NCBI RefSeq assembly: GCF_004365875.1
Contig: NZ_SODF01000001.1
Location: 1,240,001 to 1,304,000, forward strand
Reading direction: 5' to 3'
DNA from: Kribbella kalugense
Lineage (GTDB): Bacteria > Actinomycetota > Actinomycetes > Propionibacteriales > Kribbellaceae
DNA length: 64,000 nucleotides
The translations under genes and the position numbers were made by a program. Below are positions 1-7,626 of the stretch, one piece after another. Position 1 is the first letter of the stretch. Each line of letters begins with the position of its first letter. The notes beneath the pieces were generated by a model, which saw only the letters and a program-made list of their open reading frames with translations, was not told the origin of the DNA and ran no database searches.

Positions 1-209
1 AACATCAGCACGGGCACGTCCAGCTTCAGTTCGCCCGCAAGCTCGGCGTACTCCGCCTCGAGACCGTGGTCGGCGAGGTCTCCGGTGACGAGCACGACAT
101 CGACCGGCCGCGTGAAGTCGCCGAGGTACGACGTGATGTGCCGGAGCCGTGATCGCGCCTCGTCGGTGCCGTCGAGATGCGGGTCACTGAGATGCGCGAT
201 CACGTACAT
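1..209 (-). CDS. Metallophosphoesterase, 5' part only (tandem copy A)
   Basis: This is the N-terminal ~69 residues of a calcineurin-like phosphoesterase; the rest lies outside the window. It begins ATG (M-Y-V-I-A-H-L-S-D-P-H-L-D-G) and contains the first two metal-binding blocks of the family, D-x-H in SDPHLDG and GDxxDxG in GDLADHG. It is nearly the same protein as the next gene downstream of it in the window (copy B at 226..984), with only scattered substitutions over the visible part. Copy B stops 16 nt before this start, so the two are a tandem duplication, probably cotranscribed. The role is inferred from the family: hydrolysis of phosphomonoesters or phosphodiesters, possibly cyclic nucleotides (CpdA/Icc-like). 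Confidence 0.85.
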   Translation of the reverse strand, partial: MYVIAHLSDPHLDGTDEARSRLRHITSYLGDFTRPVDVVLVTGDLADHGLEAEYAELAGELKLDVPVLM

Positions 210-225
210 GTCAGCACAGTACTGG

Positions 226-984
226 TCAGGCCGGGTGCCGGAAGAGGGTTTGGAGTGGAGCACCTGGCGTGTGGATGTGGAGCGCCAGGCCCGGGTGGGC
301 GGTGGTGTTGTCGACGAGGCCGCCGCCGGGCGCCTCGGGCTCGAAGGGGAGCGGCGGGGTCGAGCGAACTCCTGGGGCTACCAGGAACGGCAGTCCGGCC
401 CAGGTCGTTGCGAGGCCGTTGTGCACATGCCCGGCGAGCAAGGCGGTGATCGGCTTACCCCTGAGCACGGCCTCGAGTTCCGGGCCGGAGCGCAGCAGCC
501 ACTGATCGAGGACGGGGTGGTTCAGCTCGAACGGCGGGTGATGGAGAGCCACGAACAACAGGCCATCGACCGGTTCAGCCAGTACGCCGTCGAGCCAGGC
601 GAGTGACTCCGCCGACAGCAGCCCGTGGTCCTCACCGGGCACCGAGGTGTCGAGCAGGACGAATCGGGCGCCGCCGACGTCGTGCACCTGGTGCACCGGA
701 TGCCCCTCGCCGGCCGAGTCGACGAACGAGGACAGGCCGGCTCGCAACGGCGCGCTGACGTCGTGGTTGCCCGGCAGCACCAACACGGGCACGTCCAGCT
801 TCAGCTCGGCGGCGAGTTCGGCGTACTCGGACTCCAGGCCGTGGTCCGCGAGGTCGCCGCTGACCAGTACGACGTCGACCGGCCGCCGGAACTCGCGCAG
901 GTACGACGTGAGCTTCCGCAGCCTGTTCCGGGCCTCGTCGGAGCCGTCGAGATGGGGGTCACTGAGATGCGCGATCACATACAT
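226..984 (-). CDS. Metallophosphoesterase, CpdA/Icc-like (tandem copy B)
   Basis: A 252-residue cytosolic calcineurin-like phosphoesterase. All expected metal-site blocks are present in order: SDPHLDG (D-x-H) near the N-terminus, GDLADHG around residue 45, GNHD around residue 72, HHPPF around residue 148 and GHVHNG around residue 186. This is the set seen in bacterial cAMP phosphodiesterase CpdA and related class III phosphodiesterases, which use two metal ions to cleave phosphodiester bonds. The substrate cannot be read from sequence. The gene lies directly upstream of its near-twin at the window edge, 16 nt apart. The short gap before the next minus-strand gene (985-1038) shows nothing obvious. 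Confidence 0.9.
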   Translation of the reverse strand: MYVIAHLSDPHLDGSDEARNRLRKLTSYLREFRRPVDVVLVSGDLADHGLESEYAELAAELKLDVPVLVLPGNHDVSAPLRAGLSSFVDSAGEGHPVHQVHDVGGARFVLLDTSVPGEDHGLLSAESLAWLDGVLAEPVDGLLFVALHHPPFELNHPVLDQWLLRSGPELEAVLRGKPITALLAGHVHNGLATTWAGLPFLVAPGVRSTPPLPFEPEAPGGGLVDNTTAHPGLALHIHTPGAPLQTLFRHPA

Positions 985-1038
985 AACGGGAATTATCCGG
1001 AGAACCGTCCAAGCGCGCCGGGATTATCCACAGGACGA

Positions 1039-2556
1039 TCACCCACAGAATCCCGCCGGCAGATCGCTGCACGGAACGAGCCCGCCCCGCTCCAGCACGG
1101 GCCGCGCCTGCGTCGACCGCACATAGTCCAGGAACGCCGCGGTCAGCGACTTCGCCTCCGGGGCCTTGTAGGTGTACGCGTGCTCCACTTCCCAGAACTT
1201 GTACGACCCGTCGGCCACCTTCGACGTGTCCGGTACGACGTTGTCGATCGTCGCGGCCGCGAGCTGCGGGAACTTCCGGGCACCACCAAGCTCGGCGTAC
1301 CCGATCGCGCCGTCGATCCCGTTTACCCGGGTGAGCAGCTCGTCCGTCGTACCGACCTCGCAGCGGTGGTACTTCGCCGCGGTCGCATCGTCGTCGCGGC
1401 GGCAGTCGTCCGAGGTGATCCCTAGCTCCTGCGCACCGCCGAGCACCTTCTGCCGGAACACCCGCCGCGAGCCAGAGTCGGGGCCGACGCGGCTGACCAT
1501 CCGGATCGGCAGGTCCCGCCCGCCGAGCTGGTCCCAGTTGGTGACCTTGCCGGTGTAGATGTCGCGTAGCTGAGCCGTGGTCAGCGCCGTCACGTCGGCC
1601 GCCCGGTTGACGACGACTGCGAACATGACCACCGCGATCGCCTCGCCGCTGAGGTTCGGGGAGTCCTCGGCCGGCCCGTCCGACATGGCGATCACCTTGC
1701 CGGCCGCCGCCGGATCCTTCGGACCGAGGCTGTCGAGCTCCTGGACGCCGCTCAGGCTGCCGTCGGCCGCGATCGTGATGTCGGCGTTCGTGCACTTGCT
1801 CGCGTACGCGCTGCGCAGCTCGGTCATCGTCGGCTCCACCGCGGTCGACCCGATCAGCCGCAGCTCACCCGACTTGCAGTCGTCCGGAGGCTGCAGCACG
1901 TCGACCAGGAAGAACGCGACGAGTGCGCCGACCAGCACCAGCGTCAGCGCGCCGAACATCAAGGTACGGCGGCCCGGGCCGCGCGGCCGTGGTTCGTGGT
2001 AAACGCCGCCGTTCGCCCCGCCGGCCAGGTAACCGGAGTGCGTCACGTCCTTGCCCTTGCCGGACAGCACGAGCAGGAACTTGAAGTGGTCGCCGCGGTT
2101 GATCGCGAGCTTCGGCACCGTGATCGCGTCGGTGTCGACGTACTCGGCCGGCTTCATATCGGCCTCGAGCAGCTCACCGATGTCCGGCGGGTGTGACTCG
2201 ACCACCTTCATCCGGACGATCCTGCGGCCGGGGAAGGTGAACTTCACCGCGCCCTGCATGTCCTTCGCCTCGATGTCGGTGCCGGTGTTGTCCACCCGGA
2301 GCAGCACGATGCTGGGGTCGTGGACCGCCTTGCCCTGGTGGACGACCTCGATGTCGACCATTTCCTTGGCGCGGTTCTGCCGGGGGTGCACCCCGATCTG
2401 CGCGTCGACCTGGACCCGGTACACGAGCCGTTTGCGGCGCCAGACGTACCGATCGAGCAGCCAGATGATCGCCGTACCGATCAGCGTGACGGCGGCGATC
2501 ACGGTCTCGATGTTGATGCTGCCGAAACCAGAGAAATCGAACAACTCTGTCCTCAC
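1039..2556 (-). CDS. Membrane-anchored PstS-like substrate-binding protein
   Basis: A 505-residue protein with three parts. Residues ~16-36 form a first membrane segment, followed by a ~150-residue domain of unknown role. A second hydrophobic segment (~198-222) is followed by a periplasmic-binding-protein fold resembling phosphate-binding PstS: GSTAVEPTM near its start corresponds to the phosphate-binding GSxT region, and SRVGPDSGSRRVF matches the conserved R-x-x-x-SGT-type segment. The fusion to two membrane segments and the lack of adjacent pst transport genes argue for a sensor or anchored binding role rather than a classical ABC component; that is inference. The start is GTG and no strong Shine-Dalgarno sequence is visible. 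It is divergent from the oxidoreductase gene that follows. Confidence 0.75.
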   Translation of the reverse strand: MRTELFDFSGFGSINIETVIAAVTLIGTAIIWLLDRYVWRRKRLVYRVQVDAQIGVHPRQNRAKEMVDIEVVHQGKAVHDPSIVLLRVDNTGTDIEAKDMQGAVKFTFPGRRIVRMKVVESHPPDIGELLEADMKPAEYVDTDAITVPKLAINRGDHFKFLLVLSGKGKDVTHSGYLAGGANGGVYHEPRPRGPGRRTLMFGALTLVLVGALVAFFLVDVLQPPDDCKSGELRLIGSTAVEPTMTELRSAYASKCTNADITIAADGSLSGVQELDSLGPKDPAAAGKVIAMSDGPAEDSPNLSGEAIAVVMFAVVVNRAADVTALTTAQLRDIYTGKVTNWDQLGGRDLPIRMVSRVGPDSGSRRVFRQKVLGGAQELGITSDDCRRDDDATAAKYHRCEVGTTDELLTRVNGIDGAIGYAELGGARKFPQLAAATIDNVVPDTSKVADGSYKFWEVEHAYTYKAPEAKSLTAAFLDYVRSTQARPVLERGGLVPCSDLPAGFCG

Positions 2557-2665
2557 TTCTACGAGTACAGGACGCTAGTGGCCGGTGGTGAACGAATGCT
2601 TACCGACCGATGACGCGCCGGGTGGAGACTTGGCCGGGTCCGGTCGCTCTGGGAGATTGGGCGGC

Positions 2666-4024
2666 ATGGCTGAACAGGTGGATGTCGTCGTGGTGGGGCT
2701 CGGGGTTGGCGGAGAGGAGACGGCGGGACGGTTGGCGCAGGCCGGGTTGCGGGTGGTGGGCATCGAGTCGCGGCTGGTCGGCGGTGAATGCCCGTACTAC
2801 GGGTGCATCCCGAGCAAGATGATGATCCGGGCCGCGAACCTGATCGCCGAGACCCGTCGCGTCGACGGCATGGCCGGTACGGCGACCGTCCAGCCGGACT
2901 GGACGCCGGTGGCCAAGCGGATCCGCGAGGAGGCCACCGACACCTGGAACGACCAGGTCGCCGTCGACCGCCTGGTGAACAAGGGCGCCACCGTGATCAA
3001 GGACCACGGCACGATCACCGGCCCGAACACGGTCCGCGTCGGCGACCGCGAGTACGAGGCGACCCGCGGCATCGTGATCGCGACCGGAACGATCCCGTCC
3101 ATTCCGCCGATCGACGGTCTCGCCGGTACGCCGTACTGGACGAACCGCGAGGCGATCGAGGTCGAGACGCTGCCGTCGTCGCTGCTCGTCCTCGGTGGCG
3201 GCGCGATCGGGATGGAGCTGGCCCAGGTGTTCGCCCGGTTCGGAGTGCAGGTGACCGTGATCGAGGGCGCCGCTGAGGTGTTGTCGATGGAGGAGCCGGA
3301 GTCCGGCGTATTGGCTCGTGAAGCGTTGGAGCGCGACGGGGTGACGTTCAAGCTGGGCGCGCACGCGACGCAGGTCGGGCACGCCGGGGACACGTTTACG
3401 GTCATGCTCGCCGACGGATCGTCGGCCAGTGGTGAGAAGTTGCTGGTGGCAACCGGACGGCGGGTTGCGACTGCGGACCTCGGGTTGGACAAGGTTGGTC
3501 TCGACCCGACCGCTCGTCGGATCGAGGTCGACGAGCACGTTCGGGCCGGCGACAAGGTGTGGGCGATCGGCGATGTCACTGGCGTCGGCGCGTTCACCCA
3601 CAACGCGATGTACCAGGCGGACATCGCGGTCCGCGACATCCTTCAGGAGGCGGACGCGCCGACCGCGAGCTACCGCGCGATGCCGCGGGTGACGTTCACG
3701 GATCCGGAGATCGGTGCGGTCGGGATGACCGAACAGCAGGCCCGGGAGAAGGGGCTGAACGTGCGGGCCGGATCGACCCCGATCCCGGCCTCGACGCGGG
3801 GCTGGATCCACAAGGCCGGCAACGAGGGCTTCATCAAGGTCGTGATGGACGCGGACCGGGGTGTGCTGGTCGGTGCGACGAGCGCCGGACCGATGGGCGG
3901 CGAGGTGCTCAGCGCGCTCGCGGTCGCGGTGCATGCCGCCGTACCCGTGGATTCTTTGCGGCAGATGATCTGGGCGTACCCGACGTTCCACCGTGCGATC
4001 GGCGAGGCTCTGAAGGAATTGTGA
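2666..4024 (+). CDS. FAD/NAD(P) disulfide oxidoreductase, dihydrolipoyl dehydrogenase-like
   Basis: A 452-residue class I pyridine nucleotide-disulfide oxidoreductase. An N-terminal FAD-binding glycine loop (GLGVGG, ~11-16) is followed by the redox pair in GGECPYYGCIPSK (C42 and C47), a second Rossmann loop for NAD(P) (GGGAIG, ~180) and a dimerisation domain. The C-terminal block that normally carries the catalytic His-Glu pair (HPTxxE) reads AYPTFHRAI, with Tyr in place of His. It is therefore unlikely to be the E3 subunit of 2-oxoacid dehydrogenases and is better seen as an uncharacterised disulfide or quinone reductase. The ATG at 2666 was chosen because GGGAG lies just upstream and the Rossmann fold starts immediately; the open frame extends 27 codons further 5'. 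Confidence 0.85.
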   Translation: MAEQVDVVVVGLGVGGEETAGRLAQAGLRVVGIESRLVGGECPYYGCIPSKMMIRAANLIAETRRVDGMAGTATVQPDWTPVAKRIREEATDTWNDQVAVDRLVNKGATVIKDHGTITGPNTVRVGDREYEATRGIVIATGTIPSIPPIDGLAGTPYWTNREAIEVETLPSSLLVLGGGAIGMELAQVFARFGVQVTVIEGAAEVLSMEEPESGVLAREALERDGVTFKLGAHATQVGHAGDTFTVMLADGSSASGEKLLVATGRRVATADLGLDKVGLDPTARRIEVDEHVRAGDKVWAIGDVTGVGAFTHNAMYQADIAVRDILQEADAPTASYRAMPRVTFTDPEIGAVGMTEQQAREKGLNVRAGSTPIPASTRGWIHKAGNEGFIKVVMDADRGVLVGATSAGPMGGEVLSALAVAVHAAVPVDSLRQMIWAYPTFHRAIGEALKEL

Positions 4025-4033
4025 GATTGCTTG

Positions 4034-4050
4034 TTGCGATCCGGTCGCAA
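4034..4050. promoter_or_regulatory. Candidate Nur (nickel-responsive Fur family) operator
   Basis: A perfect inverted repeat TTGCGA-N5-TCGCAA lies 9 nt after the oxidoreductase stop and 20 nt before the likely cbiM start. As I recall it, the Streptomyces Nur box is a 6-5-6 dyad of the type tTGCaa-N5-ttGCAA; the architecture and the outer TTGC/GCAA match exactly. Its position directly before a Ni/Co importer supports repression by nickel. The alternative is a short hairpin terminating the upstream gene, but no T-run follows. Confidence 0.55.
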
Positions 4051-4069
4051 GTAGATCAAGAATGTGGGC

Positions 4070-5089
4070 GTGCATGTTCCTGACGGTTTCTTCAACGCGC
4101 CCACATCTGTCGCCACTGGTCTGATCGCGGCCGGGGCGGTCGGCTTCAGCCTGCAGAGGGCGAACCGCGAGCTGCGCGAGACCGGTCCGGCGCTGGCCGG
4201 GCTGACCGCGGCGTTCGTGTTCGCCGTACAGATGGTGAACTTCCCGGTCGGTGCCGGGACGAGCGGTCACCTGCTCGGTGGTGCGCTGGCCGCGGCGCTG
4301 GTCGGACCGTGGACAGCCGTACTGGTGATGTCGACGGTGCTGCTGGTGCAGGGGTTGCTGTTCGCTGACGGCGGTCTGACCGCGTTGGGCACGAACATCA
4401 CGTTGATGGGGCTGGTCACGGTCCTGGTCGGGTACTTCCTGACGCGGGCGCTGTTGAAGGTGATGCCGCGGCGGGTGGGTAGCGTCGTACCGGCGGCGAC
4501 CGTGGGGGCCCTGGTTTCGGTGCCGGTCGCCGCGCTGGCGTTCACCGGGCTGTACTCGATCGGCGGGGCGGTCGACATCCCGCTCGCGAAGCTGGCAACG
4601 GCGATGGTCGGGTGGCACATTCTGGTCGGGATCGGCGAGGCGGTGATCACCGCGACCGTCCTGAGCGCGGTCGTCGCGACTCGGCCTGACCTGGTGTACG
4701 CCGCTCGGCACTTGCAGCAGGATCTGGTCCTGGTGGATGCCGATGGCAACAGTTCGACGGTGTCTCCGGACAGGCCGATCGGGGCTCAGCCGGCCGGGCG
4801 GTCGCTGGGGGTCGGGATTGCGGTCACGCTCGTTGTTGCGGGCGGGTTGAGTCTGTTTGCGAGTGCGCATCCGGACGGGCTGGAGTTCGTCGGGGGCAAG
4901 CTCGGGTTCGATGGCGCGGCGAAGGATTCGGCGGTGGCCGGGAGTCCGCTGGCCGATTACGGCGTACACGGGATCGGCAATACCCAGGTCTCGGGGGCGC
5001 TCGCCGGCATCATCGGCGTACTGGTGACGATCGTGGTCGGGCTCGCGATCGCCAAGCTCGCATCCTTGCGGGCAAGCAAGGCATCGTGA
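4070..5089 (+). CDS. cbiM: ECF transporter S component CbiM/NikM with fused PDGLE (CbiN-like) domain
   Basis: An integral membrane component of a nickel/cobalt energy-coupling-factor importer. In characterised CbiM/NikM proteins the mature N-terminus begins Met-His and both residues help coordinate the metal. Starting at GTG 4070 gives M-H-V-P-D-G-F-F, exactly that signature, so I prefer it over GTG at 4064, which would add two residues. The body has several membrane helices, with GAGTSGHLLGG probably carrying a further metal-ligand His. After a linker, the C-terminal ~100 residues (AHPDGLEFVGG, then a final membrane helix) form a PDGLE domain, equivalent to separate CbiN/NikN. The gene overlaps cbiQ by GTGA. 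No cobalamin riboswitch fits in the ~45 nt upstream. Confidence 0.9.
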   Translation: MHVPDGFFNAPTSVATGLIAAGAVGFSLQRANRELRETGPALAGLTAAFVFAVQMVNFPVGAGTSGHLLGGALAAALVGPWTAVLVMSTVLLVQGLLFADGGLTALGTNITLMGLVTVLVGYFLTRALLKVMPRRVGSVVPAATVGALVSVPVAALAFTGLYSIGGAVDIPLAKLATAMVGWHILVGIGEAVITATVLSAVVATRPDLVYAARHLQQDLVLVDADGNSSTVSPDRPIGAQPAGRSLGVGIAVTLVVAGGLSLFASAHPDGLEFVGGKLGFDGAAKDSAVAGSPLADYGVHGIGNTQVSGALAGIIGVLVTIVVGLAIAKLASLRASKAS

Positions 5090-5844
5090 GCGGCGACGGC
5101 CTGCTCGTCGCGGTGGAGAGCCCGGTCCACCGGATCCCGGCGCAGGTGAAACTGGTTGCCCTGTTCATCTTCGTACTCGCGGTGGTCTCCACCCCGGCTG
5201 CCGTCTTCTGGGCCTTCGGCGGGTACGCCGTGATGCTCCTGGCAGCTCTGGTCACCGCGAAGTTGCCGGCGCCGGTGGTCTCGCGACGGCTCGCGGTGGA
5301 GACGCCGTTCCTGGTCTTCGCGCTACTGCTGCCGTTCGTCGCAACCGGCCCACAGGTCTCCGTGTTCGGTCTGCAGTTGTCGCAATCCGGAGTACTCGGC
5401 GCCTGGAACGTGCTTGCGAAGGGGACGCTCGGCGTGATCGCCGCGATCTTGCTGTCGGCAACAACCGCACCGCGCGAACTGCTGGCCGGACTGGAACGAC
5501 TCCGGCTGCCCGCGACGCTGGTGGCGATCTTGTCATTCATGGTCCGCTATTTGAGCGTGGTGTCGGACGACCTGCACCGGATGCGGGTTGCCCGGGAGTC
5601 CCGTGGGTACTTGGGCGGCCGCGCTGGTCAGCTGAAGGCAGTTGCCGGGGGAGTCGGCGTACTGTTCGTCCGCAGCTTCGAGCGGGGCGAACGCATCCAT
5701 CTCGCAATGCAATCGCGCGCTTACACCGGCCGGATGCCGCAGCTGAGTACGCACGGCGCTTCACAGTCGCAATGGCTTGTGGGCCTGGCGATCCCGCTGG
5801 CCGCGATCCTGATCGCGATCGCGGCGAGGGTGGTTGGGCTGTGA
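5086..5844 (+). CDS. cbiQ: ECF transporter T component CbiQ
   Basis: A 252-residue transmembrane T component that couples the ATPase to the metal-binding CbiM. It has hydrophobic helices in the N-terminal two thirds, followed by the cytoplasmic coupling region with the two short arginine-containing motifs typical of the family, visible around MRVARESRGYLGG and MQSRAYTGRMP. Both contacts face the Q-helix of the ATPase. The start GTG overlaps the stop of cbiM (GTGA) and its own stop overlaps the start of cbiO the same way, indicating strict translational coupling in the order M-Q-O. Confidence 0.9.
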   Translation: MSGDGLLVAVESPVHRIPAQVKLVALFIFVLAVVSTPAAVFWAFGGYAVMLLAALVTAKLPAPVVSRRLAVETPFLVFALLLPFVATGPQVSVFGLQLSQSGVLGAWNVLAKGTLGVIAAILLSATTAPRELLAGLERLRLPATLVAILSFMVRYLSVVSDDLHRMRVARESRGYLGGRAGQLKAVAGGVGVLFVRSFERGERIHLAMQSRAYTGRMPQLSTHGASQSQWLVGLAIPLAAILIAIAARVVGL

Positions 5845-6611
5845 GCGCTCCTGCGATTCAGGTTGAGCGGTTGGTGTTTGCTTATCCGGATGGGCGGCAG
5901 GCGCTGTTCGGTGTTGACTTCACTGTCGAGCGAGGGGAGCGCGTCGCGCTGCTCGGACCGAACGGGGCGGGCAAGACGACGCTGGTCCTGCACCTGAACG
6001 GGATCCTCGGGTCCGTCGCGGGTGGGACTGGGAGCGGTCGGGTCCAGATCGGGGGGACCGGTCTGCATCGGGAGCATCTCGGCGAGATCCGGCGCAAGGT
6101 CGGCCTGGTCTTCCAGGACCCGGACGACCAATTGTTCATGCCGACGGTCCGGGATGACGTGGCGTTCGGTCCGGCCAACCTCGGTCTCCGCGCCTCAGAG
6201 CTGGACGATCGCGTCCACGAAGCACTCGTGCAGGTAGGCATGCAGGACCACGCCGATCTAGCCCCGCATCACCTGTCCTTCGGTCAACGCCGTCGGGTAG
6301 CCGTCGCCACCGTCCTCGCCATGCGTCCCGAGGTACTCGTCCTGGATGAGCCGTCAAGCAACCTCGACCCCGCTGCCCGCCGTGAACTCGCGGACATCCT
6401 CGCCGGTCTCGACGTCACGCTCCTGATGATCACCCACGATCTCCCATATGCGCTCCAACTCTGCGAGCGCAGCCTGCTGATGAACGGCGGCCGCATAGTC
6501 GCCGACGGCAAAACCCGAGACCTCCTGGCCGACGCTGACCTGATGTCCGCAAACCGCCTGGAACTCCCGTACGCCTTCAACCCCCTCTCAGTCCCCGGCC
6601 CCGAACACTAA
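5841..6611 (+). CDS. cbiO: ECF transporter ATPase CbiO
   Basis: A 256-residue ABC ATPase powering nickel/cobalt import. Visible motifs in order: Walker A GPNGAGKTT (~40), Q-loop VFQDPDDQLF typical of ECF ATPases, signature LSFGQRRR (~140, a variant of LSGGQ with Phe at the third position), Walker B VLVLDEPSSNLDP and the H-loop His in ITHDLPYA. The start is the GTG inside the GTGA overlap with cbiQ; the open frame continues 23 codons upstream within cbiQ but those residues are not family-like. Only one ATPase gene is present, so it presumably acts as a homodimer. Confidence 0.92.
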   Translation: MSAPAIQVERLVFAYPDGRQALFGVDFTVERGERVALLGPNGAGKTTLVLHLNGILGSVAGGTGSGRVQIGGTGLHREHLGEIRRKVGLVFQDPDDQLFMPTVRDDVAFGPANLGLRASELDDRVHEALVQVGMQDHADLAPHHLSFGQRRRVAVATVLAMRPEVLVLDEPSSNLDPAARRELADILAGLDVTLLMITHDLPYALQLCERSLLMNGGRIVADGKTRDLLADADLMSANRLELPYAFNPLSVPGPEH

Positions 6612-6658
6612 ACCCGCCCCCGCCCCGCCCAGCCGACCCAGCCGCGGCGCCCGCAGGT

Positions 6659-6728
6659 CGTCGTACGACGCGACTTTGTGCACGAGAGCCGTACCGCGAC
6701 GGCCTTGGCGTACGCCACTGGTGCACAA
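6659..6728. terminator. Structured region between convergent genes (palindrome and three-way junction)
   Basis: A 12-bp perfect palindrome (CGTCGTACGACG, 6659-6670) is followed by an outer stem TTGTGCAC/GTGCACAA (6676-6683 with 6721-6728) enclosing two inner hairpins: GCCGT/ACGGC (6688-6692 with 6699-6703) and TGGCGTACGCCA (6706-6717). It lies between the 3' ends of cbiO and the convergent GntR gene, so a bidirectional terminator is the simple explanation. No poly-T tract is present. Confidence 0.4.
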
Positions 6729-6783
6729 GGTGGGGCCAGAGTCGGCGGAGGGGCGGGCGGTGGCGTGAGGGCTGTCCGTTGCC

Positions 6784-6819
6784 GGGGGCTTGGCTGGTGG
6801 TGGGGGCTTGGCTGGTGGT
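6784..6819. repeat. Two tandem 18-bp repeats, G-rich
   Basis: GGGGGCTTGGCTGGTGGT occurs twice head to tail, and a third partial copy (GGGGGCT) runs into the stop codon of the GntR gene. The strand is strongly G/T biased, so slippage expansion is likely and a G-quadruplex on this strand is possible. No coding function is apparent. Confidence 0.7.
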
Positions 6820-6824
6820 GGGGG

Positions 6825-7508
6825 CTAGCTTTCGGTTGGGGTCGCTTCGAAGGCGGTGCGGAGGCGGGAGCGGGAGGCGGTGAGGTGGGCGTGCATGGCA
6901 GCGTCGGCGGACTGGGTGTCGCGCCGGCGGATGGCGGTGACGATCAGGTCGTGTTCGTCGAGGGCGTCTTCGGTGACTCGGGAGTCGCGGAGAAGGCGGA
7001 AGAGCTGCAGGTGGCAGTGCAGCTTGGCGAAGATCTCGCTGAAGTAGCTGTTGCCGGTCGCCGCGATCACGGCCTGGTGGAAGTCGGCGTCAGCGCGGGC
7101 GAAGGCGCCGTACGACATCGTGCCGGCCTGGTAGCGGCCGCGCATCTCACCCGCGATCCGGGCGATCTGCTCGACCTCGTCACCCCGGTACCGGCCGGCC
7201 GCGAGGCCTGAGCAGAACGGCTCGATCAGGAAGCGCGCCTCGAAGAGCTCCTCGAACCGCTCCGGCGTCAGCTTCGGCGTCGCGGAATATCCGATCAGAT
7301 GCGTTTTGGTGACCAGGTCCTCGGCCTCGAGCCGGTTCAGTGACTCGCGGACCGGGGTCTGGGAGACGCCGAGCCGGCGGCTCAGCTCGTCGACCCGGAT
7401 CCGTTCACCCGGCTGGATCTGCCCGTCCAGCAGGAACTCCTGCAACCGCTCGTAGACGACATCACTCATCCGCGGGCGTCCGGAACGCTCCGTGGTGCGT
7501 TGGCTCAT
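6825..7508 (-). CDS. GntR family regulator, FadR/FCD type
   Basis: A 227-residue one-component regulator. The N-terminal ~70 residues form a winged helix (LDGQIQPGERIRVDELSRRLGVSQ segment, with LGVSQTPVRESLNRLEAEDLV as the recognition region). The rest is the all-helical FCD effector domain, with the usual D-x-x-x-H (DADFHQAVI) and later His residues that bind a metal in many members. FCD regulators commonly sense organic or sugar acids, which suits the divergent cluster. I chose the ATG at 7508; a GTG 54 nt upstream is in frame but has no better ribosome site and lies inside the putative operator region. Confidence 0.88.
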   Translation of the reverse strand: MSQRTTERSGRPRMSDVVYERLQEFLLDGQIQPGERIRVDELSRRLGVSQTPVRESLNRLEAEDLVTKTHLIGYSATPKLTPERFEELFEARFLIEPFCSGLAAGRYRGDEVEQIARIAGEMRGRYQAGTMSYGAFARADADFHQAVIAATGNSYFSEIFAKLHCHLQLFRLLRDSRVTEDALDEHDLIVTAIRRRDTQSADAAMHAHLTASRSRLRTAFEATPTES

Positions 7509-7550
7509 CTGTTGTCCATCCAGTCGGCCGACAGTCGAAAGAAACTGTGG

Positions 7551-7626
7551 ATTCGTATTCACAGACCATTGCGGATCATATCCGATCTGATCTAGCCTCC
7601 CAAGACATCGAGCACTGAATACGAAT
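7551..7626. promoter_or_regulatory. Divergent promoter/operator region of catabolic cluster 1
   Basis: An 11-bp sequence ATTCGTATTCA (7551-7561) is repeated as its exact inverse TGAATACGAAT (7616-7626). Between them lies a 5-3-5 dyad CGGAT-CAT-ATCCG (7572-7584) inside a plausible promoter, TTGCGG (7569-7574), 18 bp, TAGCCT (7593-7598), reading toward the dehydrogenase genes. These are natural candidates for GntR operators: the inner dyad would block the promoter and the outer pair could support looping. Confidence 0.5.

Noticed and set aside
4025..4069. Cobalamin or NiCo riboswitch upstream of cbiM
   Set aside because: Only about 45 nt separate the genes, too short for either riboswitch; the only structure is the 6-5-6 dyad.
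2600..4969. A very long minus-strand open frame opposite the disulfide oxidoreductase and cbiM
   Set aside because: Its product is a low-complexity Arg/Pro/Gln/His-rich string typical of antisense frames in high-GC DNA, while the plus strand encodes clear family proteins throughout.
6784..6824. CRISPR-like repeats
   Set aside because: The 18-bp units are directly abutting without spacers and are G-rich slippage-type repeats; no cas genes occur in the window.
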